A stretch of 64,000 nucleotides of DNA from Burkholderiaceae bacterium 16 (GCA_000955785.1 JYOD01000074.1:1-64000); one strand, 5' to 3'; positions 44,333 to 53,099 are shown, numbered from the stretch's first letter. Program-made: numbers and translations. Notes: a model not told the origin generated them from the letters alone.

Positions 44333-45364
44333 TTACTTGAAGTTGTCGCGCCAATAGGTTTCGATCTGCTTGACCAGTCCGGGTGGCAGCGCCACATAGT
44401 GCTCCGCAGCGGCGTCGGCCTGCCCGTCGTTGAGTGCCCATTTGAAGAAGGCAAGCGCACTCTGTGCGCTTGCCTGATCCTTCGGGACTTTCGGCATGAT
44501 CACGAACACGGCGCCGGCGATGGGCCAGGCCTGCGTGCCGGGCGCGTCCGTGATGACCTGGTAGAAATCCGTTTGCTGGGCCCAGTTCACGGATGCCACC
44601 GCCGCGCTGAAACTCTCGCGTGAAGGACTGACGTACGCGCCGTCTCTGTTTTGCATTGCTGCGTAGGGCAGTTTGCGTTGCAGGGCGTAAGTCAGTTCGA
44701 CATAGCCAATCGCCCCTTTGACATTCTTGATATAAGTGGCCACACCGTCGTTGCCGTTGGCCCCGACGCCGGCGGGCCATTTGACTATCGTGCCGGCCCC
44801 CACGCTGTTCTTCCATTCGCCGCTGACCTTGGACAGATAGTCGGCCCAGTTGAACGTCGTTCCCGAACTGTCACTGCGATGCACGACCAGGATCTTTTGG
44901 TCGGGGAAGTGAATGCCCGGGTTGATTGCGCTGATGACGGGGTCGTTCCAGTTGGCGATCTTGCCGAGGTAGATATCCGCCAGCAACTGGCCGGTAAAGC
45001 GAATCTGGCCCGCCGCGACGCCATCCAGGTTCACAATCGGCACCACGCCGCCGATCACCAGCGGAAACTGCAGCAGCCCGGCAGCGCGCAATTCATCCGG
45101 CTTGAGGGGCATGTCCGAGGCACCGAAGGTGACATTGGCCGCTTTGATCTGCCGGATGCCGTTGCCCGAACCCGTGGGCTGGTAGTTCACCTCCTGGCCT
45201 GTCTTGGTGTGATACGTGGCCGCCCATTTGACCAGCAAGGGGTAGACAAAGGTGGAACCTGCGCCGGTGATGTCGCCAGCGTGCGCAGCGAGTGCAAAGC
45301 CCGCGAGCGTGCATGCGAGGGTGGCTTGGCGCCACGTGTTCCGAAAGAACAGGGATCCAGTCAT
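44333..45364 (-). CDS. pstS: Phosphate ABC transporter substrate-binding protein PstS
   Basis: 343-aa periplasmic phosphate-binding protein. The signal peptide ends after AHA; the mature start DITGAGSTFVYPLLVKWA and motifs PTGSGNGIRQI, FGASDMPL, HRSDSSGTTFNWADYL and KNVKGAIGYVELTYAL are the PstS phosphate-site blocks. GGAGG precedes ATG 45364. It is an orphan: no pstCAB or phoU genes follow, so it must serve a transporter encoded elsewhere. A Pho-box-like site lies about 155-170 bp upstream. Confidence 0.93.
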   Translation of the reverse strand: MTGSLFFRNTWRQATLACTLAGFALAAHAGDITGAGSTFVYPLLVKWAATYHTKTGQEVNYQPTGSGNGIRQIKAANVTFGASDMPLKPDELRAAGLLQFPLVIGGVVPIVNLDGVAAGQIRFTGQLLADIYLGKIANWNDPVISAINPGIHFPDQKILVVHRSDSSGTTFNWADYLSKVSGEWKNSVGAGTIVKWPAGVGANGNDGVATYIKNVKGAIGYVELTYALQRKLPYAAMQNRDGAYVSPSRESFSAAVASVNWAQQTDFYQVITDAPGTQAWPIAGAVFVIMPKVPKDQASAQSALAFFKWALNDGQADAAAEHYVALPPGLVKQIETYWRDNFK

Positions 45365-45413
45365 ATCGCAACCTCCATGCCGGCGGATCGGGAGTGGGTA
45401 ACGAGTAACGGAG

Positions 45414-45465
45414 AACGGGGAATGCGCCGGTGCATGCTCCGCCGAGGAGGTCACTTGCTTATCCT
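45414..45465. repeat. Intergenic repeat copy A
   Basis: This 52-bp segment aligns without gaps to 50888-50939 with roughly 80-85% identity by eye. Shared blocks include GCGCCGG, TCCGCCG and GTCACTTGCTTAT. The same orientation and the next-door hydrolase 3' sequence suggest a duplicated segment rather than a simple dispersed repeat. Confidence 0.75.
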
Positions 45466-45517
45466 AGCACCTGGTCCCGCGCAGCCGGCAAGGCGTTTTT
45501 TTCGAATTCGCGCGGCG

Positions 45518-45536
45518 CTGTCACGAAACTGTCATA
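45518..45536 (+). promoter_or_regulatory. Pho-box-like site (PhoB)
   Basis: CTGTCACGAAACTGTCATA contains two CTGTCA(C/T) direct repeats spaced 11 bp apart, matching the PhoB box very closely. The repeats read on the plus strand, away from pstS (minus strand). Either PhoB acts in reverse orientation on pstS or the box serves rightward transcription. Confidence 0.7.
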
Positions 45537-45635
45537 CGCCGTGTTCGAATTCTTGCTGTTGTGCGCGTATCGGACGTATAGCGAAAAAATCGTGCAAAGG
45601 TGTTCGCGCATCGGATCAAACCTGGTGCACCGGCA

Positions 45636-45717
45636 AGCTCGCGCCGCGCGCTCCCCGATCCACCTCGCCGCCGCCTGCATCACCTGCGGCGTGAAGCCGT
45701 CAAAGCCGCGATACGCC
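45636..45717 (-). pseudogene. Duplicated 3' end of an alpha/beta hydrolase gene
   Basis: Aligns without gaps to 50956-51037, the C-terminal codons of the hydrolase at 50965-51786, about 80% identical by eye. On the minus strand it reads YRGFDGFTPQVMQAAARWIG, compared with YHGFNGIEPQVVQAVASWIG in the intact gene. The rest of the gene is missing to the right, and the stop codon has been lost. Confidence 0.7.
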
Positions 45718-45918
45718 TTCCGCCCAAGTTCTTGCGGGCAGGCCGGGCATGGCTGCGCATTCCCTCCGATCTGCAGGGCGCGCCGGAAATCGCCGCCTGC
45801 CCGGTCCGCATCAGGTACCTAGGGAAATCCCCCAGTTCGAATGGTCCAAAACGTTGCCAATTTATCGACAAATCGTGGATATACTGCACGGGCATTTCCA
45901 CTCGTAATGGCACACATC

Positions 45919-48900
45919 ATGGCAAACGCAATCCTTCCCCGCTGGCAGTTCTGGATCGACCGTGGAGGCACCTTCACCGACGTGGTGGGGCGCCGTCCCG
46001 ACGGCACTCTCGTCACGCACAAGCTGCTGTCTGAAAACCCGGAGCAGTACCGCGACGCGGCGGTGGCTGGCATCCGCCACCTGCTGGGCCTGGCGTCGGG
46101 CGAGCCGGTGACGGCGGACCTGGTCGAATGCGTGAAGATGGGCACCACGGTGGCCACCAATGCCTTGCTGGAACGCAAGGGCGAACCGACGCTGCTGATC
46201 ACCACGCGTGGCTTCCGCGACGGGCTGCGCATCGCCTACCAGAACCGGCCGCGGCTGTTCGATCGCCATATCGTGCTGCCGGAACTGCTCTACAGCCGCG
46301 TGATCGAGGCCCAGGAGCGCATCGGCGCGCACGGCGACGTCGTCGAGCCACTGGACCAGGACCACCTGCGCGAGCGGCTGTGGGCCGCCTACGATGCAGG
46401 GCTGCGCAGCGCGGCCATCGTCTTCATGCACGGCTACCGCTATGCCGCCCATGAGCAGGCCGCGGCGCGCCTGGCACGCGAGGTCGGCTTCACCCAGGTC
46501 AGCACCTCGCACGAGACCAGCCCGATGATGAAGTTCGTCAGCCGTGGCGATACCACCGTGGTCGATGCCTACCTGTCGCCGATCCTGCGCCGCTACGTGG
46601 ACCAGGTGGCCGGCGAGATGCCAGGCGTGAGGCTGCTGTTCATGCAGTCCTCCGGCGGCCTGACCGATGCGCAGGCGTTCCAGGGCAAGGACGCCATCCT
46701 GTCCGGCCCGGCTGGCGGCATCGTCGGCATGGCGCGCACCGCGGGGCTGGCGGACCAGGCGCGCGTGATCGGCTTCGACATGGGCGGCACGTCGACCGAT
46801 GTCAGCCACTACGCGGGAGAATTTGAGCGCGAGTTCGAGACGCAGGTGGCGGGCGTGCGCATGCGCGCGCCGATGATGAGCATCCACACCGTGGCGGCCG
46901 GCGGCGGTTCGCTCCTGACCTTCGACGGCGCGCGCTTTCGCGTGGGGCCGGAAAGCGCGGGGGCCAACCCCGGCCCGGCCAGCTATCGGCGCGGCGGGCC
47001 GCTGGCGGTCACCGATGCCAATGTGATGCTGGGCAAGATCCAGCCGGCCTGGTTCCCGCATGTGTTCGGCCACGGCGCCGACCAGCCGCTCGACGCGGAG
47101 GTGGTGCGCGAGCGTTTTGGCACGCTGGCGCGCGAGAGCGGCCGCCAGGCCGAGGAGGTGGCGCACGGCTTTATCCAGATCGCGGTGCAGCAGATGGCGA
47201 ACGCCATCAAGAAAATCTCGGTGGCGCGCGGCTATGACGTGACGCGCTACACGCTGCAGTGCTTCGGCGGCGCGGGCGGCCAGCATGCCTGCCTGGTGGC
47301 CGATGCGCTGGGGATGACACGCGTGTTCGTGCACCCGCTGGCCGGCGTGCTGTCGGCCTATGGCATGGGCCTGGCCGATCAGAACGTGATCCGCGAGCAG
47401 GCGGTGGAAACCCGCCTCGACGCGGCGGCGTTGCCCGCGATCGACGCGGCCCTGCGGCAACTGGCCGAGGCCGCGCAGACCGAGTTGCGGCGTCAGGCGG
47501 CGGGGGACGCGCCGGTCGCGGTGCACCGGCGCGTGCATGTGCGCTACGAAGGCAGCGATGCGTCCCTGGTAGTGCCACACGGCGATCTGGACGAAATCGT
47601 GCGGGGTTTCGAGTCGGCATACCGCCAGCGCTTCGCCTTCCTGATGCAGGGCAAGGGTCTGGTGGTGGAGGCGGTGTCGGTCGAGGCCGTGGTGCCGGGC
47701 GATGCGCCGGCCGAACGCGCACACCCGCTGCATCCAGTGCGCGAGGTGCCGCGGCGCGGCACCGTGCCGATGTTCACCGCGGGCACCGACGGCGCGCCGG
47801 CGTGGCAGGATGCCGCGCTGGTGGTGCGCGAGGACATGCGGCCGGGCGATGTGCTGGCCGGCCCGGCCATCATCGCCGAGAAGAACGCCACCACCGTGAT
47901 CGAGCCCGGCTGGCAGGCCAGCCTGACGGCGCTGGACCACCTGATGCTCGAACGCACGATGGCGCGGCCGGCGCTGACCGCCGCCGGCACCACGGTGGAC
48001 CCGGTGCTGCTGGAGGTGTTCAACAACCTCTTCATGAACATCGCCGAGCAGATGGGGCTGCAACTGCAGAACACCGCCTACTCGGTCAACATCAAGGAGC
48101 GGCTGGATTTCAGCTGCGCCCTGTTCGACGCCGCCGGCAACCTGATTGCGAATGCGCCGCATATGCCGGTGCACCTGGGTTCGATGGGCGAGAGCATCAA
48201 GGCGGTGATCGACGGCAACGCCGGCCGCATGCGCCCGGGCGATGTCTACGTGCTGAACGACCCCTACCACGGTGGCACGCACCTGCCCGACATCACCGTC
48301 ATCACGCCGGTGTACATAGGCGAAGGCGCCGAACCCACCTTCTATGTGGGATCGCGCGGGCACCACGCCGATATCGGCGGCACCACGCCGGGCTCGATGC
48401 CGCCGTTCTCGACGCGCATCGAAGAGGAGGGCGTGCAGATCCAGAACTTCAAGCTGGTCGAGGCAGGCCGGCTGCGCGAGGGCGAGATGCTGGCCCTGCT
48501 GCGCAGCGGCGAATATCCGTCGCGCAATCCGCAGCAGAACATGGCGGACCTGCGCGCGCAGGTGGCGGCCAACGAGAAGGGCGCGCAGGAACTGCGCCGC
48601 ATGGTGGACGAGTTCGGGCTCGACGTGGTGCAGGCCTATATGCGCCATGTGCAGGACAACGCCGAGGAATCGGTGCGGCGGGTCATCACGCGGCTGCGCG
48701 ACGGCGAGTTTACGCTGCCGCTGGACAACGGCGCGCAGATCCGCGTGTCGGTGCGGGTGGATGCCGCCGCGCGAAGCGCCGTGATCGACTTCACCGGCAC
48801 CAGTGCCCAGCAGGCCAATAACTTCAATGCGCCGCGCGCGGTGTGCATGGCGGCCGTGCTTTATGTCTTCCGTACGCTGGTGCAGGACGATATCCCGCTC

Positions 48901-49560
48901 AACGCCGGCTGCCTGAAACCCCTGCAGGTCGTCATTCCGCCGGGCTCGATGCTCAATCCCAATCCGCCGGCTTCGGTGGTGGCGGGCAATGTGGAAACCT
49001 CCACCTGTATCACCAATGCGCTGTACGGCGCGCTGGGGCTGATGGCGGCGGGGCAGTGCACGATGAACAATTTCACGTTCGGCAACGCGCGCTACCAGTA
49101 CTACGAGACCATCTCGGGCGGCAGCGGCGCGGGCGGGTTCCATGACGAGACCGGCCAGCTGGCAGGCGGCTTCCACGGCAGCAGCGTGGTGCAGACCCAT
49201 ATGACCAACTCGCGCCTGACCGACCCGGAAGTGCTGGAGTTTCGCTTCCCGGTCCGGCTGGAGAGCTACCGCATCCGCGAGGGTTCGGGCGGCGCCGGCC
49301 GCTGGAAGGGCGGCAACGGCGGCGTGCGCCGGGTGCGGTTCCTGGAGCCGATGACCGCCAGCATCCTGTCCAATGGCCGCCACCACGGCGCCTTCGGCAT
49401 GGCCGGGGGGCAGGCCGGCGCGCCGGGTATCAACCGGGTGGTGCGGGCCGATGGCCGCGTCGAGCCGCTGGACCATATCGGCCAGGCGGAGATGCAGCCG
49501 GGGGATGTGTTCGAGATCCACACCCCGGGCGGCGGCGGCTTTGGCGGCGGCGCTGCCTGA
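45919..49560 (+). CDS. Fused hydantoinase A/B protein (5-oxoprolinase type)
   Basis: ATP-dependent ring-opening amidohydrolase, HyuA and HyuB in one 1213-aa chain as in 5-oxoprolinase. HyuA part: FWIDRGGTFTDVVGRRPDG at the N-terminus, a second ASKHA-type phosphate motif GFDMGGTSTDVSHYAGEFE near residue 285, and AGGGSLLTFDGARFRVGPES. HyuB part from about residue 685: EVFNNLFMNIAEQMGLQLQN, KERLDFSCALFDAAGNLIAN and a Gly-rich C-terminus. ATG 45919 begins the conserved fold; 45907 and 45841 are alternatives, and 45841 would precede a TATACT -10 at 45885. The adjacent pcp remnant supports pyroglutamate as substrate; a hydantoin is possible. Confidence 0.85.
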   Translation: MANAILPRWQFWIDRGGTFTDVVGRRPDGTLVTHKLLSENPEQYRDAAVAGIRHLLGLASGEPVTADLVECVKMGTTVATNALLERKGEPTLLITTRGFRDGLRIAYQNRPRLFDRHIVLPELLYSRVIEAQERIGAHGDVVEPLDQDHLRERLWAAYDAGLRSAAIVFMHGYRYAAHEQAAARLAREVGFTQVSTSHETSPMMKFVSRGDTTVVDAYLSPILRRYVDQVAGEMPGVRLLFMQSSGGLTDAQAFQGKDAILSGPAGGIVGMARTAGLADQARVIGFDMGGTSTDVSHYAGEFEREFETQVAGVRMRAPMMSIHTVAAGGGSLLTFDGARFRVGPESAGANPGPASYRRGGPLAVTDANVMLGKIQPAWFPHVFGHGADQPLDAEVVRERFGTLARESGRQAEEVAHGFIQIAVQQMANAIKKISVARGYDVTRYTLQCFGGAGGQHACLVADALGMTRVFVHPLAGVLSAYGMGLADQNVIREQAVETRLDAAALPAIDAALRQLAEAAQTELRRQAAGDAPVAVHRRVHVRYEGSDASLVVPHGDLDEIVRGFESAYRQRFAFLMQGKGLVVEAVSVEAVVPGDAPAERAHPLHPVREVPRRGTVPMFTAGTDGAPAWQDAALVVREDMRPGDVLAGPAIIAEKNATTVIEPGWQASLTALDHLMLERTMARPALTAAGTTVDPVLLEVFNNLFMNIAEQMGLQLQNTAYSVNIKERLDFSCALFDAAGNLIANAPHMPVHLGSMGESIKAVIDGNAGRMRPGDVYVLNDPYHGGTHLPDITVITPVYIGEGAEPTFYVGSRGHHADIGGTTPGSMPPFSTRIEEEGVQIQNFKLVEAGRLREGEMLALLRSGEYPSRNPQQNMADLRAQVAANEKGAQELRRMVDEFGLDVVQAYMRHVQDNAEESVRRVITRLRDGEFTLPLDNGAQIRVSVRVDAAARSAVIDFTGTSAQQANNFNAPRAVCMAAVLYVFRTLVQDDIPLNAGCLKPLQVVIPPGSMLNPNPPASVVAGNVETSTCITNALYGALGLMAAGQCTMNNFTFGNARYQYYETISGGSGAGGFHDETGQLAGGFHGSSVVQTHMTNSRLTDPEVLEFRFPVRLESYRIREGSGGAGRWKGGNGGVRRVRFLEPMTASILSNGRHHGAFGMAGGQAGAPGINRVVRADGRVEPLDHIGQAEMQPGDVFEIHTPGGGGFGGGAA

Positions 49561-49571
49561 GGGTGCGAGCG

Positions 49572-49811
49572 ATGAGCGTGCTCTTGTAACCGGTTTCCAA
49601 CCCTTCGGCGCCGACAGCATCAACTCATCGTGGGAAGTGGCGCGGGCCCTGGACGGGGTGCGCATGGGGAATGCGCGCGTGGTTGCGCGCATTCCCGACA
49701 ACGCGGTCCACCTGCCCATCGACCGGCTTTTCCACCCTGCCGATCAAGCGGATGGCCGCCGCGCTGCCTCCGGGACCGGACGCCGCTATCGGTTACGGCG
49801 CCCTTCATTGA
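49572..49811 (+). pseudogene. Pyroglutamyl peptidase (pcp) remnant
   Basis: It starts 12 bp after the oxoprolinase stop. ATG 49572 is immediately out of frame (ATGAGCGTGCTCTTG then TAA). One base further the frame reads VTGFQPFGADSINSSWEVAR and NARVVARIPDNAVH, which is the Pcp N-terminus. After a large internal deletion a third frame reads STLPIKRMAAAL and ends YGALH-stop at 49809, matching a segment near the Pcp active region. At least two frameshifts and a deletion make it non-functional. Confidence 0.8.
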
Positions 49812-49863
49812 ATTTATTGTCGTGCCCTTTGCCGTACGCGGCGTTTTTTCCGGAGATATCCCC

Positions 49864-50835
49864 ATGTTTGTGAAGCAATGGCTGGCCGCGTGTGCCGCTT
49901 TCGCGACCTTGTGCGCGCCCGCGCTCGCTGCCGATTTTCCCACCAAGCCGGTGGTGATCGTGGTGCCTTACGCGGCTGGTGGCGCCGCCGATTTCGTCGC
50001 CCGCACCGTTGCCGCGAAGCTGTCGACGCGGTTGAAGCAGCCGGTGGTGGTGGAGAACGTCGGCGGCGCCAGCGGCACCATTGGCGCCGCCAAGGTGGTG
50101 GCTGCCGCGCCGGATGGCTATACGCTGCTGCTGGGTTCCGGCAGCGAAGTGTCGATCGCGCGCCTGACCAATCCGAAGATCCGTTACGACGGCCAGCGCG
50201 ACCTTGCGCCGGTGGCGCTGGTCGGCACCCAGCCCCTGGTCCTGGTCGGCAGCAACAGTCTTTCCGCGCGCACCATGGACGAGGTGCTGGCACTGGCCCG
50301 GGCCAACCCCGGCAAGCTGAACTACGGCACTGCCGGGGTTGGCACGCCCCAGCACCTGATGGGCGAACTGATCAATCTCGACGCCAAGGTGAAACTGTTC
50401 CACGTGCCCTACAAGGGTGCGGCTCCCATCATCAACGACCTGCTGGGCAAGCAACTGGACCTGGCGGTGGTGACCTTGTCCGGCGCCCAGGCCCATGTGA
50501 AGTCCGGCGGCATGCGCGCCATCGCGCTTAGCGAAAAGCGCCGCGCCGCTGCGATGCCGCAGGTGCCCACGGTCAGCGAAACGCGCGGGCTGGAATCGGT
50601 CGACATGGGCGTCTGGTCGGGCCTGTTGGCGCCGGCAAAGACGCCGCCGGAAGTGGTCGATCTGCTGAACCGCGAAGTCGGCCAGGTACTGCGCCAGCCC
50701 GATGTGCAGGCGCGCCTGACCGAGGCCGGCTACCGCATCGTCGGCGGCAGCCCCGCATCATTTGCCGAGTTCATCTCCGCGGAAACGGAAAAATATCGCC
50801 GCATCGTGCAGGCGGCTGGCATCCAGGCCGAGTGA
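49864..50835 (+). CDS. Bug-family solute-binding protein (TctC-like)
   Basis: 323-aa periplasmic receptor of the Bug family (tripartite tricarboxylate transporter type), massively expanded in Burkholderiales. A signal peptide (cleavage after ALA near 22) is followed by DFPTKPVVIVVPYAAGGAAD, then VVVENVGGASGTIGAAKVVA, TAGVGTPQHLMGE and HVPYKGAAPIINDLLGKQLD. No TctAB membrane genes are present, which is common. Its position after the oxoprolinase suggests that it binds pyroglutamate or a related acid (inference). CGGAGA precedes the ATG. Confidence 0.92.
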   Translation: MFVKQWLAACAAFATLCAPALAADFPTKPVVIVVPYAAGGAADFVARTVAAKLSTRLKQPVVVENVGGASGTIGAAKVVAAAPDGYTLLLGSGSEVSIARLTNPKIRYDGQRDLAPVALVGTQPLVLVGSNSLSARTMDEVLALARANPGKLNYGTAGVGTPQHLMGELINLDAKVKLFHVPYKGAAPIINDLLGKQLDLAVVTLSGAQAHVKSGGMRAIALSEKRRAAAMPQVPTVSETRGLESVDMGVWSGLLAPAKTPPEVVDLLNREVGQVLRQPDVQARLTEAGYRIVGGSPASFAEFISAETEKYRRIVQAAGIQAE

Positions 50836-50887
50836 CAGCGCCTCACGGGCAGGCGCGGCACTGCGCGCCCCCGGGAAATTAACGGGT

Positions 50888-50939
50888 AACGGGTAACGCG
50901 CCGGCGCATGATCCGCCGGGGATGTCACTTGCTTATTCT
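50888..50939. repeat. Intergenic repeat copy B
   Basis: Partner of 45414-45465 (same orientation, about 80-85% identity by eye). It is preceded by two tandem GGGTAAC-type units and followed, 25 bp later, by the 3' end of the hydrolase gene. In copy A the equivalent gap is about 170 bp and contains the Pho-box-like site. Confidence 0.75.
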
Positions 50940-50964
50940 GACGGGTACAGCGCCAACCTCGCGC

Positions 50965-51786
50965 CTACCGCTCCCCAATCCAGCTCGCCACCGCCTGCAC
51001 TACCTGCGGCTCGATGCCGTTGAAGCCGTGATACGCCATGGCTTCGCAAGGGTCGCCCACGTTGTTGCCGCCGTCGAACTGGATCAGGCCGGCCTTGGGC
51101 GTCTTGGCGAGCTTGTCCATCAGTCCCTGTACTTCGCTGAACGGGCAGAGCTTGCAGCCGTCCTGCTCGTGGTGCACGACCAGCACGGGCACCTTGATCT
51201 TGCCGAGTTCCATCGCTGGCACCGGGCGGCCGCGTTCCTCGCGCAGGATGGTGGAGGTCAGCACGATGCCGTCGGGGCCGCCGCCGTCCGCGAGCCGGAT
51301 GGCGATGGCGGCCACCGACTGCGTACCGCGGCTGGTGCCGGCCAGCCAGATGGGCAGGCGGGTATGGCTGCGCATCCAGGCGATCACGGCCCTGGCGTCC
51401 TCGGCATGCTCGGCAGACTGGCGAAAGCCGTTCAGGAAGGGGGAGGTCAGGTGGTCGCTGGGTGCGTCGATGACCGCAACCGCCAGTCCGTTGTCGACGA
51501 AGAGCTGGCGTGCGCGCACCAGGAAGTTGTCGGCACCCCAGCCCAGGCTGCCATTGGGATAAATCTGCAGGCCGCCGTGGCCGCCCGCGTAGAGGATCAC
51601 GGCAGCCTTGGGCTGCGCGGGCGCGAGGTAGAGGAAGCGCTGCGTCACGCCGGGACGGGTCGGGATATCGATGACCTGTGCCGGCGCCGGCTGTGCCCGC
51701 GCCACCAGCGCGCAGAGCAGCAGGGTGGCGCAGAATGCGGCTTGCCGCAGCAATCCCATCGGCGTGTTTGCGTGGCGGCAGGGCAT
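50965..51786 (-). CDS. Secreted alpha/beta hydrolase
   Basis: 273-aa alpha/beta-hydrolase-fold protein with a signal peptide (hydrophobic AAFCATLLLCALVARA, cleavage near residue 31). The nucleophile elbow is GTSRG (WLAGTSRGTQSVAAI). A putative acid lies in HHEQDGCKLCPF, and the histidine may be in AYHGFNGIE near the end. A Cys pair near the acid loop may form a disulfide. GGAGA eight bases upstream supports ATG 51786. Function unknown (esterase or peptidase-like). A partial copy of its 3' end lies at 45636-45717. Confidence 0.75.
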   Translation of the reverse strand: MPCRHANTPMGLLRQAAFCATLLLCALVARAQPAPAQVIDIPTRPGVTQRFLYLAPAQPKAAVILYAGGHGGLQIYPNGSLGWGADNFLVRARQLFVDNGLAVAVIDAPSDHLTSPFLNGFRQSAEHAEDARAVIAWMRSHTRLPIWLAGTSRGTQSVAAIAIRLADGGGPDGIVLTSTILREERGRPVPAMELGKIKVPVLVVHHEQDGCKLCPFSEVQGLMDKLAKTPKAGLIQFDGGNNVGDPCEAMAYHGFNGIEPQVVQAVASWIGER

Positions 51787-51845
51787 GGGCTGGGTCTCCG
51801 GTTTCTGTTTGCTTTCCGTTTGCTTTCTGTTTGTCCCCCGGCAGC

Positions 51846-52505
51846 CTATGCCGCGGCCCTGACACGGTACACGCAGCGGCGCGCATTGCTGAGCAGGTGT
51901 TCCTCACGCGTGACCGTCGCCTCGCTGCCCGCGACTTCCTGGAAGATCCGCAGCTCGGCCCGGCAAAATCCCTGGCAGGTCTGCGCCGCGGCGCAGATCG
52001 GGCAATGGTCTTCGATCAGCAGCCAGTCCGCCCCGTCCTGCTCCAGGCGCGCCATATAGCCTTCGGCCTGGCGTAGCGCGGCGAGGGTCGCCAGCCGCTG
52101 CACGAGCTGTTCCTCGCCGGCGACGGCGGCGAGGTATTGCTGGCGGGTTTCCGCTTCGCGCTGGCCGATCAGCTTGTCCAGCCCTTCCTCCCCGAACAAC
52201 TGCCGCACCGAGCCGATCAACTGGATGGTGAGCTGCGCATGGGTATCGGGAAAGCGCCCGTGACCGCTGGCAGTCAGGGTCCAGTCCTGGCGCGGCCGTC
52301 CGGCACCGCTGGCGCTTTGCTGGCGGCCTTCGATCAGTCCGGCGGCGAGCAGCTTCTGCACCTGCTGGCGCGCGGCTTCCGCGGTACCTCCGAGCGCCTG
52401 CGCGATCTGCGTGGTCGAGGCCGCGCCCTTGGTCTTCAGCAGGAACAGGATGCGATCACCCGGAGAACCAGTAGGGTTATCCAAGCTTTCAGTTGTGTAA
52501 TTCAT
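51846..52505 (-). CDS. HTH regulator with C-terminal Fe-S-type cysteines (SufR-like)
   Basis: 219-aa regulator. The N-terminal winged HTH (GDRILFLLKTKGAASTTQIA, then GGTAEAARQQVQKLLAAGLI) is of DeoR/ArsR type. Near the C-terminus HCPICAAAQTCQGFCRAELR and a later Cys (ARRCVYRV) resemble the [Fe-S] cysteine cluster of SufR-like regulators. An iron-sulfur- or redox-sensing repressor is inferred. Immediately upstream of its ATG is a perfect 32-bp palindrome that also faces the divergent RidA gene. Confidence 0.75.
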   Translation of the reverse strand: MNYTTESLDNPTGSPGDRILFLLKTKGAASTTQIAQALGGTAEAARQQVQKLLAAGLIEGRQQSASGAGRPRQDWTLTASGHGRFPDTHAQLTIQLIGSVRQLFGEEGLDKLIGQREAETRQQYLAAVAGEEQLVQRLATLAALRQAEGYMARLEQDGADWLLIEDHCPICAAAQTCQGFCRAELRIFQEVAGSEATVTREEHLLSNARRCVYRVRAAA

Positions 52506-52513
52506 GCGGTGCG

Positions 52514-52545
52514 CCTAATATCCAAAAACGTTCTTGGATATTAGG
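52514..52545. promoter_or_regulatory. 32-bp palindromic operator
   Basis: CCTAATATCCAA (52514-52525) and TTGGATATTAGG (52534-52545) are perfect 12-bp arms around AAACGTTC, itself partly palindromic. It begins 9 bp upstream of the SufR-like start codon and is the obvious autoregulatory site, shared with the divergent RidA gene. Confidence 0.8.
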
Positions 52546-52622
52546 GCAGGCGGGCAGCCTTGTCGAGCCTGTCCCGCATCCGGCCAAGCAGCGCATTGCC
52601 ACCGAAAAAGGAAACTGCATCT

Positions 52623-53087
52623 ATGTCAGCCTCACTCACGCATCCCGCCAGGCGCCAGCTCACCATGCTCAATCCCCTTGGTCTCTACGATCCGAGCGCC
52701 AACGGTTACTCCCATGTGGCGCTGGTGGCGCCCGGCGCAAGCCTGATCTGCGTGGCCGGGCAGGGCGGCGAGCGGGCGGACGGCAGCTTGCCGGACAGTT
52801 TCGAGGCGCAGGTGCGGCAGGCGCTGGACAACCTGCGCGTGGCGCTGGCAGCCGCCGGCTCGCACTTGCACCAGGTTGCCAGGCTGACCGTACTGGTGGT
52901 GGATCACGATGAGGCGCGCCTGCGCGTGCTGGCGGAGGTGCTGGATCGGGCCTGGGGCGATGCGCCCAAGCCGGCCTGCACGCTGATCCCGGTGCCACGG
53001 CTGGCGCTCGACGGGATGTTGTTCGAGGTGGAAGCGCTGGCCGTGGCGGATGCGTCCAACGTGTCCGCCAAGGCAAGCGCGACCTAG
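52623..53087 (+). CDS. RidA/YjgF-family protein
   Basis: 154-aa member of the RidA (Rid/YER057c/UK114) superfamily; classical members hydrolyse reactive enamine/imine intermediates. Core: NPLGLYDPSANGYSHVALVA, LICVAGQGGERADGSL and QVRQALDNLRVALAAAG. The arginine of canonical RidA near position 105 is not clearly present, so this may be one of the Rid1-7 subfamilies with another role. A start at 52665 would give a typical length. Divergent from the SufR-like regulator with a shared palindrome. Confidence 0.85.
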   Translation: MSASLTHPARRQLTMLNPLGLYDPSANGYSHVALVAPGASLICVAGQGGERADGSLPDSFEAQVRQALDNLRVALAAAGSHLHQVARLTVLVVDHDEARLRVLAEVLDRAWGDAPKPACTLIPVPRLALDGMLFEVEALAVADASNVSAKASAT

Positions 53088-53099
53088 CCCGTGGCGCGT

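Noticed and set aside
45862..49719. Open frame of 1285 codons on the minus strand opposite the oxoprolinase
   Set aside because: Translation is His/Arg/Ala-rich with no family motif; it is the usual antisense shadow of a high-GC gene. The plus-strand HyuA and HyuB motifs are unambiguous.
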